DNA of 64,000 nucleotides, from the NCBI GenBank assembly GCA_964478165.1, contig CAYZGU010000016.1, positions 1-64,000 on the forward strand, read 5' to 3'. Shown here in pieces: positions 1 to 8,923 of this stretch. Source of the stretch: CAYZGU01 sp964478165. Lineage in GTDB: Bacteria > Poribacteria > WGA-4E > JAJDTR01. The notes under the pieces were generated by a model. That model searched no databases. It saw nothing but the letters and a program-made list of their open reading frames with translations, and had not been told where the DNA came from. Each line of letters opens with the position of its first letter. Within the stretch, counting starts at the first letter, position 1. Made by a program: the position numbers and the translations under genes.

Positions 1-147
1 ATGTATCAATCTCACGTGGAAGGTCGGTGTTTGTTCCTGCGCGTCTATCGGCCTACGAGATAGTCAATACCGGAAGCGTCCCGATAGAAGTCGTCTGCTG
101 AATTCCAACCTTGGTCGATTGACAAGACAGGATCGCATTAGACATAC

Positions 148-1479
148 TTAGAAGGCGCCTAAAAGCTTGGCTTCGCGTGCTTTCTCCGTGTTCACTAAGC
201 TCAGAAGAACGAGGCCTACGATGAAAAAGATCATCAATGCAATAATCGAGAGCCGCGCAGTTCCCGTAATCTGCCTAATTATTGCAAATGCAAGCGGACC
301 CCAGATTGCTGAAAATTTGCTAAACACAGAGTAGAACCCGTAGAACTCGGCACTCGCTTGCTCAGGAATCATTGATCCGTATAACGAGCGGCTAAGCGCC
401 TGTGAGCCGCCAAGGACAATGCCCACGATGATTCCCAGTACGAAAAATTCAATGGCTGAATGTAGGAAATAGGCGTATGTTACAACAGCACACCACATGA
501 CTAGCGATACCATTACAGAATGCTTTGTCCCAATCCTGGTTGCGAGCTTGCTCAATAAGGGTGCGCCCACGGAGCCAACAATCTGCAGGGTCAGAAAGGT
601 TACCATCACCGCAGCGGTTGATAGGTTTAGCTCTTCTGTTCCATAGATGGCCGCTACACTTACGACCGTCTGAATGCCGTCGTTATAGATTGTGAATGCA
701 ATCAAAAAGAGCAACAGATGTTTGAAACGTCGTACCTTCCTTACCGTGGCGAATGTCCGCCGAACTCCAGTTGTAACATAAGTTGTGATTCTTGCTAGGG
801 TCTCGTTTGACTCTGAAATGAGTGGCGATGGGGTATCTCCGGGTTCTTTCAGGTACTTCACAGTAAAAATCGTGAATCCTGCCCACCAGATACCGGCCAT
901 TGCCATTGCCAGTCGTGTCGCAAGTGACTGATCTATGCCTAGTATGGCATGGCCTTTAATAAGACCTAGCGCCATGGCAAATTGAAGGGCACCACCGACG
1001 TATCCATAGGCAACTCCTTTTGCAGATAGCCAATCGAGTTTGTCTTCACTTACAATCTGAGGCAGAAATCCATCATAGAATACGTTTCCACCCACGAACG
1101 CGATCTGGCAGATAACAAAGATTAGCGCTGTTTGCCATACATCGCCGGCTTCAGAAAAATATAACAGTGTGGTGGATAGGCTTCCGACATAGGCGAAACA
1201 CACTAGGAACTTCTTCTTTGCCGAACAGACATCCGATATGGCGCCGAGGACGGGGGTGAAGAGAAAGGATAAAAAAGCAGCAATGGCAACCATATAGCCC
1301 CATAGGGAGGTGGCGCTAATAGTGCTGTGCCCAAGCTGGATTCCGTCTGTTCCAACGACAATTCTTGCAAGATATGTCTGTAGTAATGCTCCTGCCACGG
1401 TTGTAGCGTATGCCGAATTGGCCCAATCGTACATGCACCAGCCGAAGATAGTTTTCTTTTCGTTTGTAGATTCAGACAT
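148..1479 (-). CDS. MFS transporter, UMF1/Atg22-like
   Basis: A 443-residue integral membrane protein of the UMF1 branch of the major facilitator superfamily. The N-terminus carries the family motif WCMYDWANSAYATT (residues 14-27), and hydrophobic stretches fit about 12 membrane helices, split by a polar loop near residues 215-250. The family is related to yeast vacuolar Atg22, which exports amino acids; the substrate of the bacterial members is mostly unknown, so amino acid or small-metabolite export is only a guess. ATG start at 1479. It stands alone, downstream of the cysteine operon on the same strand with about 180 bp between them, so co-transcription is possible but not shown. Full length for the family. 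Confidence 0.85.
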   Translation of the reverse strand: MSESTNEKKTIFGWCMYDWANSAYATTVAGALLQTYLARIVVGTDGIQLGHSTISATSLWGYMVAIAAFLSFLFTPVLGAISDVCSAKKKFLVCFAYVGSLSTTLLYFSEAGDVWQTALIFVICQIAFVGGNVFYDGFLPQIVSEDKLDWLSAKGVAYGYVGGALQFAMALGLIKGHAILGIDQSLATRLAMAMAGIWWAGFTIFTVKYLKEPGDTPSPLISESNETLARITTYVTTGVRRTFATVRKVRRFKHLLLFLIAFTIYNDGIQTVVSVAAIYGTEELNLSTAAVMVTFLTLQIVGSVGAPLLSKLATRIGTKHSVMVSLVMWCAVVTYAYFLHSAIEFFVLGIIVGIVLGGSQALSRSLYGSMIPEQASAEFYGFYSVFSKFSAIWGPLAFAIIRQITGTARLSIIALMIFFIVGLVLLSLVNTEKAREAKLLGAF

Positions 1480-1662
1480 TCTCTATTCTCTTGCGTTCGA
1501 TCTCTTGAGAGTCTGAGTACTTCTATTCATATCACGGTACACATAGCACGAAAGGTACGCGAATTAGAAAGATGGAATTCTGTTTGTGTAGGAGCCACAG
1601 CTGACTTCTGAAAACCCATGCCTGCTGGTTTGCTAAGCATAGGAACACTAATAATTCTTCGA

Positions 1663-2127
1663 TTAGGCGTTGAGATTTATCGAAATTTCGGAAAACTCTT
1701 CAGTACCATCATCCCAGGCATAGGCCCTTACTTCCTTGATACTTAGATCGCAGACAGAGATTACGATATAAGTGGTGTCAGGATAGTTGGGCGTGCTCCA
1801 AGGCTGAGTTGCATCAGATTTGTCTTTCTCTGAGAAGTATGCGTCTTCGTTAGGATGCGAATGGTAGAATGCCTTTATCGATCGGTGTTTGAGATGAGCT
1901 TCCTTATGCAGATTGATAAGGTCATCCGGGTCGACTAAGTAGGCTGTACGCGCATCACGGGGATAAGCTTCCGGATCCATTCTGTGACGTTCGTTCTGGA
2001 TGTTTGTGCAACGGCGCACGTATTCCAGACTGTCGTCGCTTAAAATTGCGCCGCAGCACTCATAAGGAAACTCTTCTTTCGCATGGCAAAGTATCTCTTC
2101 TGCCGTATCTTGCTCCAAACTAAACAC
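1663..2127 (-). CDS. JAMM/MPN+ metalloprotease (Mec/QbsD-like)
   Basis: A 154-residue JAMM-domain zinc peptidase. The metal motif is complete: Glu23 in PYECCG, His89 and His91 in HSHP, Ser99 and Asp102, giving the exact HxHx7Sx2D spacing. Bacterial stand-alone JAMM proteins such as Mec of Mycobacterium cut after the Gly-Gly of small MoaD/ThiS-like sulfur carriers, to release cysteine or to mature the carrier. The gene directly follows such a carrier gene (2180-2530), which strongly supports that role. The start is GTG at 2127; a good ribosome binding site, GGGAGGAA, lies 7 nt upstream, and the overlapping ATG at 2129 is out of frame. Last gene of the operon. Confidence 0.88.
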   Translation of the reverse strand: MFSLEQDTAEEILCHAKEEFPYECCGAILSDDSLEYVRRCTNIQNERHRMDPEAYPRDARTAYLVDPDDLINLHKEAHLKHRSIKAFYHSHPNEDAYFSEKDKSDATQPWSTPNYPDTTYIVISVCDLSIKEVRAYAWDDGTEEFSEISINLNA

Positions 2128-2179
2128 ATCAATTCCTCCCAGGAAGAGACGAAGAGCGGAGAGGCATAACGTCCTGAGC

Positions 2180-2530
2180 CTAAGTGCTCTGTGCCGCGTG
2201 AGCGTGAATTTGCGAGTACATTCTCAAGCGTCTAACGGTCGGCACTATTTTGGCGGAACCACCTGCAATCGCCGGAATTATGGAAATTTCATCCCCGTCT
2301 GTGACAACGGTTGACTTTCCGTCTAAAAACCGAATATCTTCATCGTTGAGGTAAATGTTAACAAAACGCCGAACGTTACCAGACTCATCGCAGATTCGCT
2401 CCTTAATGCCGGAATAGTTTGCTTCAAGATTGTCGATAATATTCTCAATATCCGACCCGGAAACCTCAATTTCCGGCAAGTCGTTTGTTAGCTTTCTTAA
2501 CGGGGTTGGAATGCGAACGGTAACAGCCAT
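2180..2530 (-). CDS. MoaD/ThiS-family sulfur carrier with C-terminal extension
   Basis: A 116-residue ubiquitin-fold sulfur carrier. The start MAVTVRIPTPLRKLT is typical of MoaD-like proteins, and the core ends in SIIPAIAGGS. In mature carriers the Gly-Gly is the C-terminus, because it is adenylated and thiocarboxylated. Here 25 further residues, several basic, follow the Gly-Gly. The neighbouring JAMM protease (1663-2127) could remove this tail, as QbsD does for QbsE. ATG at 2530 chosen over upstream codons because GAAGGGAAC sits about 7 nt before it and it matches the family N-terminus. It lies 32 nt after the reductase gene, in the cysteine operon; CysO of Mycobacterium is the closest functional model. 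No E1-like activating enzyme is nearby. Confidence 0.85.
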   Translation of the reverse strand: MAVTVRIPTPLRKLTNDLPEIEVSGSDIENIIDNLEANYSGIKERICDESGNVRRFVNIYLNDEDIRFLDGKSTVVTDGDEISIIPAIAGGSAKIVPTVRRLRMYSQIHAHAAQST

Positions 2531-2562
2531 GAATTTAGTTCCCTTCTTTCTTATTTGATTTG

Positions 2563-3324
2563 TTAAATAGCAAAGTGCAAACCACACTCTTTGGCGTTAT
2601 CAGTGGAAACTCCGTTTTGCCACCGCCATCGACCTGCACGCTTCGGTTCCTCTGGGCTAATTCGGGTAGTACAGATAACGCATCCGAGTGATTCAAAATA
2701 AGCGCCATGAGCATCTGGTTTGAGAAGGGGATTTACTGGAACGTCGTTCTCTCGAACGAATTTCCACACCTTGTTCTCGTTCCAATCGACTAAGGGGCTA
2801 ACTTTTAGAATAGAACGCCCCTTGTGGTCTATTATTTCTGCGCGCGGTACATGTTCTCTGTGCGCGGACTGGTCTCGACGCAGTCCTGTAAACCATACAT
2901 CCAATGTGTCCAATAGCCGTTGCATTGGTTTGACTTTTCTGATGTTACAGCAGTAGTTCTGTTTCTGTTTACTATCGAAAAAGAGGTGTTCCCCATGTTT
3001 TGTGACCATCAGTTCTACCTCTTGTCGGTCCGGCTTAATTCGTTCAATGCATATGTTGTAACGTTTCTCTATGTTCTCAAAGAACTCATAGGTTTCTGGA
3101 AATAAGCGGAGCGTATCAAGGGTAGACACGCGGAAAGGAAATTGATGTTCATGGGCGAGATGAATGAGAATCATTCCAGATAACTGGCCGCTTGTGACAA
3201 TCGCAGCGCGGTCTTCAAAACGCTTGAACAGCGAAACAAGAATCTCCCGTGGATTATCAATTGAGTTAATCTGGTGACACAGGTTCTCGGTTATGAAATT
3301 TTGCGGCTCAACAGATTTAGTCAC
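2563..3324 (-). CDS. cysH: Assimilatory APS/PAPS reductase
   Basis: A 253-residue sulfonucleotide reductase that reduces adenylyl sulfate (or PAPS) to sulfite with thioredoxin. The four cysteines of the [4Fe-4S] cluster are present as Cys125-Cys126 (NYCCNIRK) and Cys215/Cys218 (GCVIC), which marks the APS-type enzyme rather than the cluster-free PAPS enzyme. The catalytic cysteine is Cys247 in the C-terminal ECGLH. The GTG start at 3324 has GAGGA about 7 nt upstream. It follows the cysteine synthase gene by 98 bp in the same operon, so sulfite made here feeds cysteine synthesis once reduced; no sulfite reductase is in the window. Confidence 0.93.
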   Translation of the reverse strand: MTKSVEPQNFITENLCHQINSIDNPREILVSLFKRFEDRAAIVTSGQLSGMILIHLAHEHQFPFRVSTLDTLRLFPETYEFFENIEKRYNICIERIKPDRQEVELMVTKHGEHLFFDSKQKQNYCCNIRKVKPMQRLLDTLDVWFTGLRRDQSAHREHVPRAEIIDHKGRSILKVSPLVDWNENKVWKFVRENDVPVNPLLKPDAHGAYFESLGCVICTTRISPEEPKRAGRWRWQNGVSTDNAKECGLHFAI

Positions 3325-3422
3325 CCGATATCCTCATTCTTTGTCTGATGTCTCGAACTTGGTTTAGAACCACGAATGCGGCTTGGCCGTCGAACAAACA
3401 AGCTAGGTATGTGGGTTCAAAC

Positions 3423-4373
3423 TCACGGTATGGCGTCCAAGACATCTGATTTGGTCTCAAAGTATTGGCTTAAGCTGAAGTAGCGCTCTCCCGTGTCGGG
3501 AAGAATTGTGACGACCGTCTTATCAGGTCCAAGGTCTTTAGCTACTCTCAATGCCGCGTGAACATTGGCTCCGGACGACATGCCGACTAGTAGGCCTTCG
3601 GTCTGTGAAATGTGCTTCATCGTGTGGTATGCGTCGTCGTCCGTGACGGTCAACACCTCATCGATAATGTCAACATTTAGAATTTCTGGTATGATTCCAG
3701 CGCCTATACCGTCGATGCGGGTGGGACCAGGATTGCCACCCGAAAGGACTGGCGAGATGCTCGGTTCGACAGCGATAATCTGCACATCAGGGTATTGTGA
3801 CTTAAGAACTTCTCCTACTCCCGTCAATGTGCCTCCTGTACCCACGCCAGCTACGAAAACATCGACGGGACGCCTTAGTCTGTCCAGGATCTCAGGAGCT
3901 GTGGTAAGTCGATGGATTTCTGCATTTGCAGGATTCGAAAATTGGTTTGGCATAAAGTGCTTTGGTTTGTGGCGCATAATGTCCTCGGCTTCCCAAATCG
4001 CGCCGGCCATTCCAGCATTTTCGGGTGTTAGAATAATCTTCGCACCAAAGGCGGATAACAGAGTGTACTTTTCCCGACTAACGTTTTCCGGCATGGTTAA
4101 AACAACTTTATAACCACTGGCGATTCCGACGGCTGAAATCCCAAGGCCTGTGTTCCCAGCTGTGGGCTCAACAATTGTATACCCGGGTTTAAGTTTGCCG
4201 CGGGCTTCGCCGTCTACTATCATTGCATGTGCTATTCGGTCTTTGATACTCCCACAAGGGTTGTATGATTCGAGTTTTGCAACGACTGCTGCGCCATCCT
4301 TTCCGGCCAGACGACTGAGCCGGATTAGTGGAGTGTTTCCAATGAGATCGACAATATTACGAGCAGGTTTCAT
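3423..4373 (-). CDS. Cysteine synthase (O-acetylserine/phosphoserine sulfhydrylase family)
   Basis: A 316-residue fold-type II PLP enzyme. Lys44 in NPCGSIKDR binds PLP, TAGNTG (71-76) is the substrate loop, GVGTGGTLTG is the phosphate loop and SSGAN is present near residue 265. CysK and CysM usually have TSGNTG; the Ser-to-Ala change here is worth noting but is seen in relatives. The enzyme makes L-cysteine from an activated serine and sulfide, or from a thiocarboxylated carrier protein in the CysM branch. The carrier and JAMM genes downstream make the latter plausible; sequence alone does not decide CysK against CysM. ATG start one base after the stop of the Rrf2 gene, so translation is probably coupled. 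Confidence 0.9.
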   Translation of the reverse strand: MKPARNIVDLIGNTPLIRLSRLAGKDGAAVVAKLESYNPCGSIKDRIAHAMIVDGEARGKLKPGYTIVEPTAGNTGLGISAVGIASGYKVVLTMPENVSREKYTLLSAFGAKIILTPENAGMAGAIWEAEDIMRHKPKHFMPNQFSNPANAEIHRLTTAPEILDRLRRPVDVFVAGVGTGGTLTGVGEVLKSQYPDVQIIAVEPSISPVLSGGNPGPTRIDGIGAGIIPEILNVDIIDEVLTVTDDDAYHTMKHISQTEGLLVGMSSGANVHAALRVAKDLGPDKTVVTILPDTGERYFSLSQYFETKSDVLDAIP

Positions 4374-4374
4374 G

Positions 4375-4827
4375 TCAAATTGAAAATGAAATGGTGTGTG
4401 CAGGTTGCGACAGCCGTCTAAACCTACGAGCTTGGGAACAAAGCTCGTGCAGTGTCTTTTCGTTTAGAACGTCAGAGATACCGGCTTCGAGTTCCTGTAG
4501 CAAACCTGCCATACAGTGGTTAGTGGCCTCACATTGTGAGGAGGCTACAAAGCTCTTAGCAAAACTGACGGGGCCCTCCACCGCCTCAAAGATGTCTCCG
4601 ATTCGTATTTTCTCTGGAGGCACACTCAGCCGGTATCCGCCATCGGGACCACGTCGGCTCATAGTCAAGCCAGATTGTTTGAGTTGAAGTAGAAGCTTTT
4701 CAAGAAAAGGACACGAAATCCCATGTTTTTCCGCAAGGTGGGCAACCGAAACAAATTGTTTAGGATATTGAAGGGCCAACTCCAGCATAGCCACAACTAC
4801 ATACTTCAATCGAGCGGATAGACGCAT
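4375..4827 (-). CDS. Rrf2-family transcriptional regulator
   Basis: A 150-residue regulator with an N-terminal winged helix (residues 1-75; RRGPDGGYRLS is the conserved wing) and a short C-terminal helix region. Members include IscR, NsrR and the cysteine regulator CymR. Cysteines 99 and 105 have the Cx5C spacing of iron-sulfur Rrf2 proteins, but the third cysteine expected six residues later is not there (next is Cys130), so cluster binding is uncertain. First gene of the cysteine operon, one base ahead of the cysteine synthase; it probably senses sulfur or cysteine status and controls its own operon. AAGGG lies 7 nt before the ATG. Confidence 0.9.
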   Translation of the reverse strand: MRLSARLKYVVVAMLELALQYPKQFVSVAHLAEKHGISCPFLEKLLLQLKQSGLTMSRRGPDGGYRLSVPPEKIRIGDIFEAVEGPVSFAKSFVASSQCEATNHCMAGLLQELEAGISDVLNEKTLHELCSQARRFRRLSQPAHTISFSI

Positions 4828-4871
4828 CTTACACCCTTAACTAAGAAACATGACTAGATTGGTTGCATTTT

Positions 4872-4901
4872 ATTCTAATATACATAACCTAATAAAGTCA
4901 A
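4872..4901 (-). promoter_or_regulatory. Candidate sigma70-type promoter of the cysteine operon
   Basis: On the minus strand TTGACT (4896-4901) and TAGAAT (4872-4877) are separated by 18 nt, each one mismatch from consensus, and end 45 nt before the Rrf2 start codon. The surrounding DNA is strongly AT-rich, so an Rrf2 operator could overlap it. Prediction from sequence only. Confidence 0.45.
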
Positions 4902-5061
4902 ACATAATTTCGGTCAGATACGATGGAAGCTTTTTGGAAGGGCGACAATGGGCGGTGCAAACGGCACGAGTCCGATGCTGGGACGAAATTGTGAATCGCG
5001 GCAGTGGTAGCCAAACGTACTCAAGATTGCGCTGACGACTTCGGTTTCGTTCTTAACGACG

Positions 5062-6354
5062 TTAAGTTCTCACATAACACACTCGACCGGATACAACAGT
5101 AAGAATGTTTCCCGATGCGGAATCGATAATCTGTTCAGGGACCTTGCGGGCGTCGTTTGGAATCGATAACGCGATAAGATCCGCCTGCCAGCCTGGCCGT
5201 AGCACCCCAGTGCGAGTCAACGATAAGGCCTTTGCGCCGTTGAGAGTAACAAGATTGAACATGGATTCGGGTGAAATCGTTTTGTGTGTGTTCGCAAGAA
5301 ACTTCAGTTCATCGAGCATGCTCAGTGACCAATTACTCGCTAAACTGTCTGTCCCGATTGCGACGTTAACGCCACTCGTAAGAAGATTGGGCACGGGATG
5401 GGCCGTGTGGTCGAAGAGATGATGAGTTCGCGGACAGAAGACGACCGAGACAGCATTGCCGCGAAGGATTAGGACGTCATTCTCTGTGAGATAGTTGCAA
5501 TGGGCGATTATTGGATTAACCGCTAAAACACCTAAATCTCTCAGATATTCCACCGGTGAACACTTAGGAGGTGTCCAGCACTCAAGTGAGATTCCTAAAG
5601 AGTTTAATAGTTCTACAAAGATGCCTGTGCCTGACATCAGGAATTCGCGTTCCTCGGCCGTTTCCGCAAGGTGTGTACACAATGATAGTTGGCGTTCCCG
5701 AGCGAGCTGGACGCAGTGTCTATAGAGTGCTTCGGAGGTTGAGTAGGGAGCGTGAGGAGAAATACCAGGGGTAAAGAGGGGATCACGCGGTGGTGCTGAT
5801 GCGAGATGTTCGTCAATCCGGCTAAGGCCAATCTGAGTCCGTTGAGCCGAAAAGCCAGTTGTTTCGAAGAAGAGGACAGCGCGGATTGGAGAGTCCTTGT
5901 GTCGGTGAGAGGGAACTCCGATGGACTGAATGTCACCAATCGAAGTCGTTCCAGCCTCCAGACTCATTTCGATTCCACGCGCAATGGCAGAATCTACTTG
6001 TTCCTGAGTCAAAGTTTTGCTACCTATCAGCTCTAGAATCCAGTTCTTGAATTGGTTTGTGTTGTGGATTAACTCAGAATGATTCGTGAGCTCTAGGTGT
6101 GTGTGGGCATTCACAAATCCAGGCATAATAAGCGATTCTCCCATATCGCGAACCGGCAAAGAATTACCTTTTCGAATCGTTTGATACTTTCCTACATCAA
6201 CAATCTGTGAACCGTCAATTACAATAGCACCATTCTCGATAAGCAATTCGCTATGCGGCATGAGATATTTTGCGCGTAAAATCATCGGTGGGGACGCATG
6301 GGCTGAATTAAGCATCGTTTTCGTTGTTTCAACGCATTGGGACAATGGTGGCAT
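5062..6354 (-). CDS. Amidohydrolase, TRZ/ATZ/MtaD-like deaminase family
   Basis: A 430-residue metal-dependent amidohydrolase of the subgroup that holds S-adenosylhomocysteine/methylthioadenosine deaminases, guanine deaminase and atrazine hydrolases. Metal and catalytic residues are visible in order: HxH in VNAHTHLELT, PHAPYS, the HLAET motif with His and Glu, a His in AHCNYL, and Asp in IGTDSLAS. The C-terminal DLIALSI segment closes the small beta-sandwich domain typical of the family. The substrate cannot be told from sequence. ATG at 6354 is used, but none of the possible starts (6354, 6315, 6285) has a clear ribosome binding site. Monocistronic, upstream of nothing obvious. Confidence 0.82.
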   Translation of the reverse strand: MPPLSQCVETTKTMLNSAHASPPMILRAKYLMPHSELLIENGAIVIDGSQIVDVGKYQTIRKGNSLPVRDMGESLIMPGFVNAHTHLELTNHSELIHNTNQFKNWILELIGSKTLTQEQVDSAIARGIEMSLEAGTTSIGDIQSIGVPSHRHKDSPIRAVLFFETTGFSAQRTQIGLSRIDEHLASAPPRDPLFTPGISPHAPYSTSEALYRHCVQLARERQLSLCTHLAETAEEREFLMSGTGIFVELLNSLGISLECWTPPKCSPVEYLRDLGVLAVNPIIAHCNYLTENDVLILRGNAVSVVFCPRTHHLFDHTAHPVPNLLTSGVNVAIGTDSLASNWSLSMLDELKFLANTHKTISPESMFNLVTLNGAKALSLTRTGVLRPGWQADLIALSIPNDARKVPEQIIDSASGNILTVVSGRVCYVRT

Positions 6355-8122
6355 AAAATTTCGAGAGGTACTCGATAGTGATAGTTAGCCGTCCTATTCT
6401 CGTTTGGTCTTTAGGGGCATTGAATTAGAAGATAAAGACGTTGTGTTTCGTTCGCTTAGAACTCTCAAGTCTTCGTAGCTATCAGGAACAAGTGTTGCCG
6501 GCGTTACCGGTGTGCTGCGGATTGAATGCTTTTGGAGACCGTGCGCACGGTCAAACTGTGATGGTGGTTCAACACTGAGGTTCACTGTCGTGAGCGATGG
6601 GTCGTTGTCGATAACTGAAAACGAGCATCAGTGAGAAAAAATGTGTCTTCCGAGTTGGGCTACCGAGCTACGATCTGCAAAAAGTGAAGGCGTCAGTTTA
6701 ATCTGACTATGCTTCAGGATAGCCTAACAGGTTGAATTAGAAAAATCAACCCAGAAGTGTGCACGCAGCGCAGCGTATTGCTGAAAACCAGGACCCTAAT
6801 CTGGGAGCACTTAGTGAATGTGAGCAGCTTGGCGCGGTTGTCGATGGATTGAGGCTTACACTAATACAACACAGTCGGGTCGTACTTATCGCACGTTCTA
6901 GTGCATCGATGTTTCGCAAAATGATGTGTCGGGTAAACCACCAGACTCCAATCATCATGTGACGTGTTCTTCTAGGTGATTAGTCATGAAATTCGAGGGC
7001 CAAGTTATGTCCGTTTTCTGCGTTCCTCCACTGCTGCTAGGTCAATTTAGGCGTTGTTTGAACGTGTAACCGCCTGCCATTCACGCCAGACGTTTACACC
7101 AACGCAGAACCCGAAGACAGGGGCAAGTAGGCTACTCGTGAAACTTGGCACTGCCTCTTGCGGAAACATCATTCCAGAAAGCGGGCCGGCGGTTAAAGTG
7201 TGCGAAATGAGCACAAATTGAATAGCTTGCTTCCTGGCGGTGCGTTGGACGATACATAAACTTCGTGAGTTTTTCCTGGTGGACATAATTCGTGACTGTG
7301 ATGAGATAATTTGAGACGAGTGGATTCGCGGTTCTTGTTTCGTTTCATCTCGAAAACCAATGTTCTTTCGACAGTGCTGTGTGGGACATGGAACCAGTTA
7401 GCGCAGCGGCAATATCGCTCGGTGGTTTGATCCTTAATTTCGAGCCACAACCAACCTTGCAGAAGCGTATGTGCTTCTCCATAATCGCGGCAGCGCGGCT
7501 GCGGATTGAAGTATTACTTTACTAATAATCCGCCCACTGTCCATACATTGTCGATCATGTCGTCCACACCGTATGAGCTTGCCACCACTGTGGCGCGTTG
7601 GCCCACAGTGGTGGCAAGCTCTGCGATAACTTGTGCCGCAGTGGACGTGTCCTTGCGTTGAACGTTATTCTTAGCATGGTATCGAATCTAGATAAATCAA
7701 ATGTGTTGCGCCAAGGATATACGTGTGCACAAGTGCCTCTGGCCCCCGTTTCTCATTTCGGTTCTGTGGGTAATCGTTTGCCGGAACATTTCGCATAGGT
7801 TTTGGCATTATGCCAGTTGATGCCCACTACACGAAGATAAGATAGGCGAGCGAGACTCTCTCTTTCGGAGCAGTGAGCGGCGCTGGGGTAATCAGAATCC
7901 CGTATGAAGATTTCGTGCACTGGATTTGTCACAGTCTATCAATCAATATTGTAGCCGACTAAGCGTACTGAAGTGGATTGGAGATGCACCCGTCCTGACA
8001 TGCTTCGAATCTTGTACGTCCGTACCATTAGGATGGTACGAAGTCTGAAGCCATGATGAATGTACCTACGCGGATTAGAACCGAAGTGGAAGAGAGCTTC
8101 CCGGAGCTATTGGGGAGTTGTC
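6355..8122. other. Long intergenic region without a convincing gene
   Basis: About 1.77 kb. The few short open frames show no recognisable domain, no good ribosome binding sites and frequent stops. It contains one perfect 19-bp hairpin (7575-7621) and a small 8-bp hairpin near 8021-8040. It may be decayed coding DNA, but I could not identify a parent gene. Confidence 0.6.
7575..7621. repeat. Perfect 19-bp inverted repeat, 9-nt loop
   Basis: Left arm 7575-7593, GAGCTTGCCACCACTGTGG; right arm 7603-7621 is its exact reverse complement; loop 7594-7602. No T-tract follows on either strand, so it is not a standard intrinsic terminator, and no gene end is close. Confidence 0.9.
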
Positions 8123-8923
8123 TCATTGGCGGAGTGTCCAATCTCTGGTGGCATACTTCGATTTCGCGAGAAATTCAGCGGTTCTAATTTCCGCGGCCGA
8201 AAGTTCGGCTGAAACTAGATTAATCTGCGACACAGTTTCGAAGCCGAAAATAACAGCCTGCACGAGCTCCGAACGCTCTATTGAAGGCATCGCATCCGAG
8301 TTTATGCCCGTCGATTTTCGCAGAAATTCGGATTCGGAATTAGTTCCGTGTGAAGTGAGAGCCAAGATGTGATGCGGTGGCATACGCACCGCGATATAGC
8401 CTTGGTACATTGCCGCGAATCGGTTTCGTCGTTGTGATACACCCGCAATCTTTCTTCCATTCAGCATCATGTCATTCTCGGCGGCATTTGTAAGGCACGT
8501 GTTGGCTCCGTCGGCGATGGGTTTTGCCTTGCTACCATGGCGCTCAGCGGGGATTCGGAGTTGGTGAAAAGCGGCAAAGAGACAATCAGCAATCCATCGA
8601 TAGGAAGAGGACAGATCTGCGCGAATCAATACCGTGTCTCGAGGCGCAATTATGGAGTAGGTCAAGTCCCAACCGTGAATAACGATGCCTCCTCCCGTAA
8701 TGCGGCGTACGAGTTCTACCTCTTCGTCGGCGCACCTGTAAGTGTCGAGTTGTGAGGCCACCTGTTGAAAATATCCAAAACTAAAAGATGGTTGATTCCA
8801 ATCGTAAAATCGCAGGGTGGGTTGAGGCTGGGATTCCTGTTGCAGAAGAATCGCCTCATCGATTGCCATGTTTGTGGCGGCATCGCGTTTGCCTGTGTCT
8901 AGAAGGCGCCAGTTTTTGTTCAT
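8123..8923 (-). CDS. Lipoate-protein ligase A / LipM-type octanoyltransferase family
   Basis: A 266-residue biotin/lipoate A/B ligase-fold protein. The lipoyl-binding loop RRITGGGIVIHG (73-84) and the lysine motif GRKIAGVSQRR (Lys158) are intact. Cys143 in NTCLTNA lies about where LipM octanoyltransferases keep their catalytic cysteine, so it may transfer octanoate from ACP to lipoyl domains (pyruvate dehydrogenase, GcvH) rather than use free lipoate and ATP. There is no separate C-terminal domain as in E. coli LplA, which also fits LipM/LipL types. ATG at 8923 with AGGA 7 nt upstream. No partner genes adjoin it. Confidence 0.88.
   Translation of the reverse strand: MNKNWRLLDTGKRDAATNMAIDEAILLQQESQPQPTLRFYDWNQPSFSFGYFQQVASQLDTYRCADEEVELVRRITGGGIVIHGWDLTYSIIAPRDTVLIRADLSSSYRWIADCLFAAFHQLRIPAERHGSKAKPIADGANTCLTNAAENDMMLNGRKIAGVSQRRNRFAAMYQGYIAVRMPPHHILALTSHGTNSESEFLRKSTGINSDAMPSIERSELVQAVIFGFETVSQINLVSAELSAAEIRTAEFLAKSKYATRDWTLRQ

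Noticed and set aside
1..147. First bases of the window
   Set aside because: No gene end, hairpin or other signal could be supported in so short a stretch.
3405..3425. GTGGGTTCAAACTCAC, T-arm-like
   Set aside because: It overlaps the stop codon of the cysteine synthase and no cloverleaf can be folded.
6394..7450. Several short minus-strand frames after the amidohydrolase gene
   Set aside because: None has a recognisable domain, start signal or consistent order that would indicate one decayed gene.
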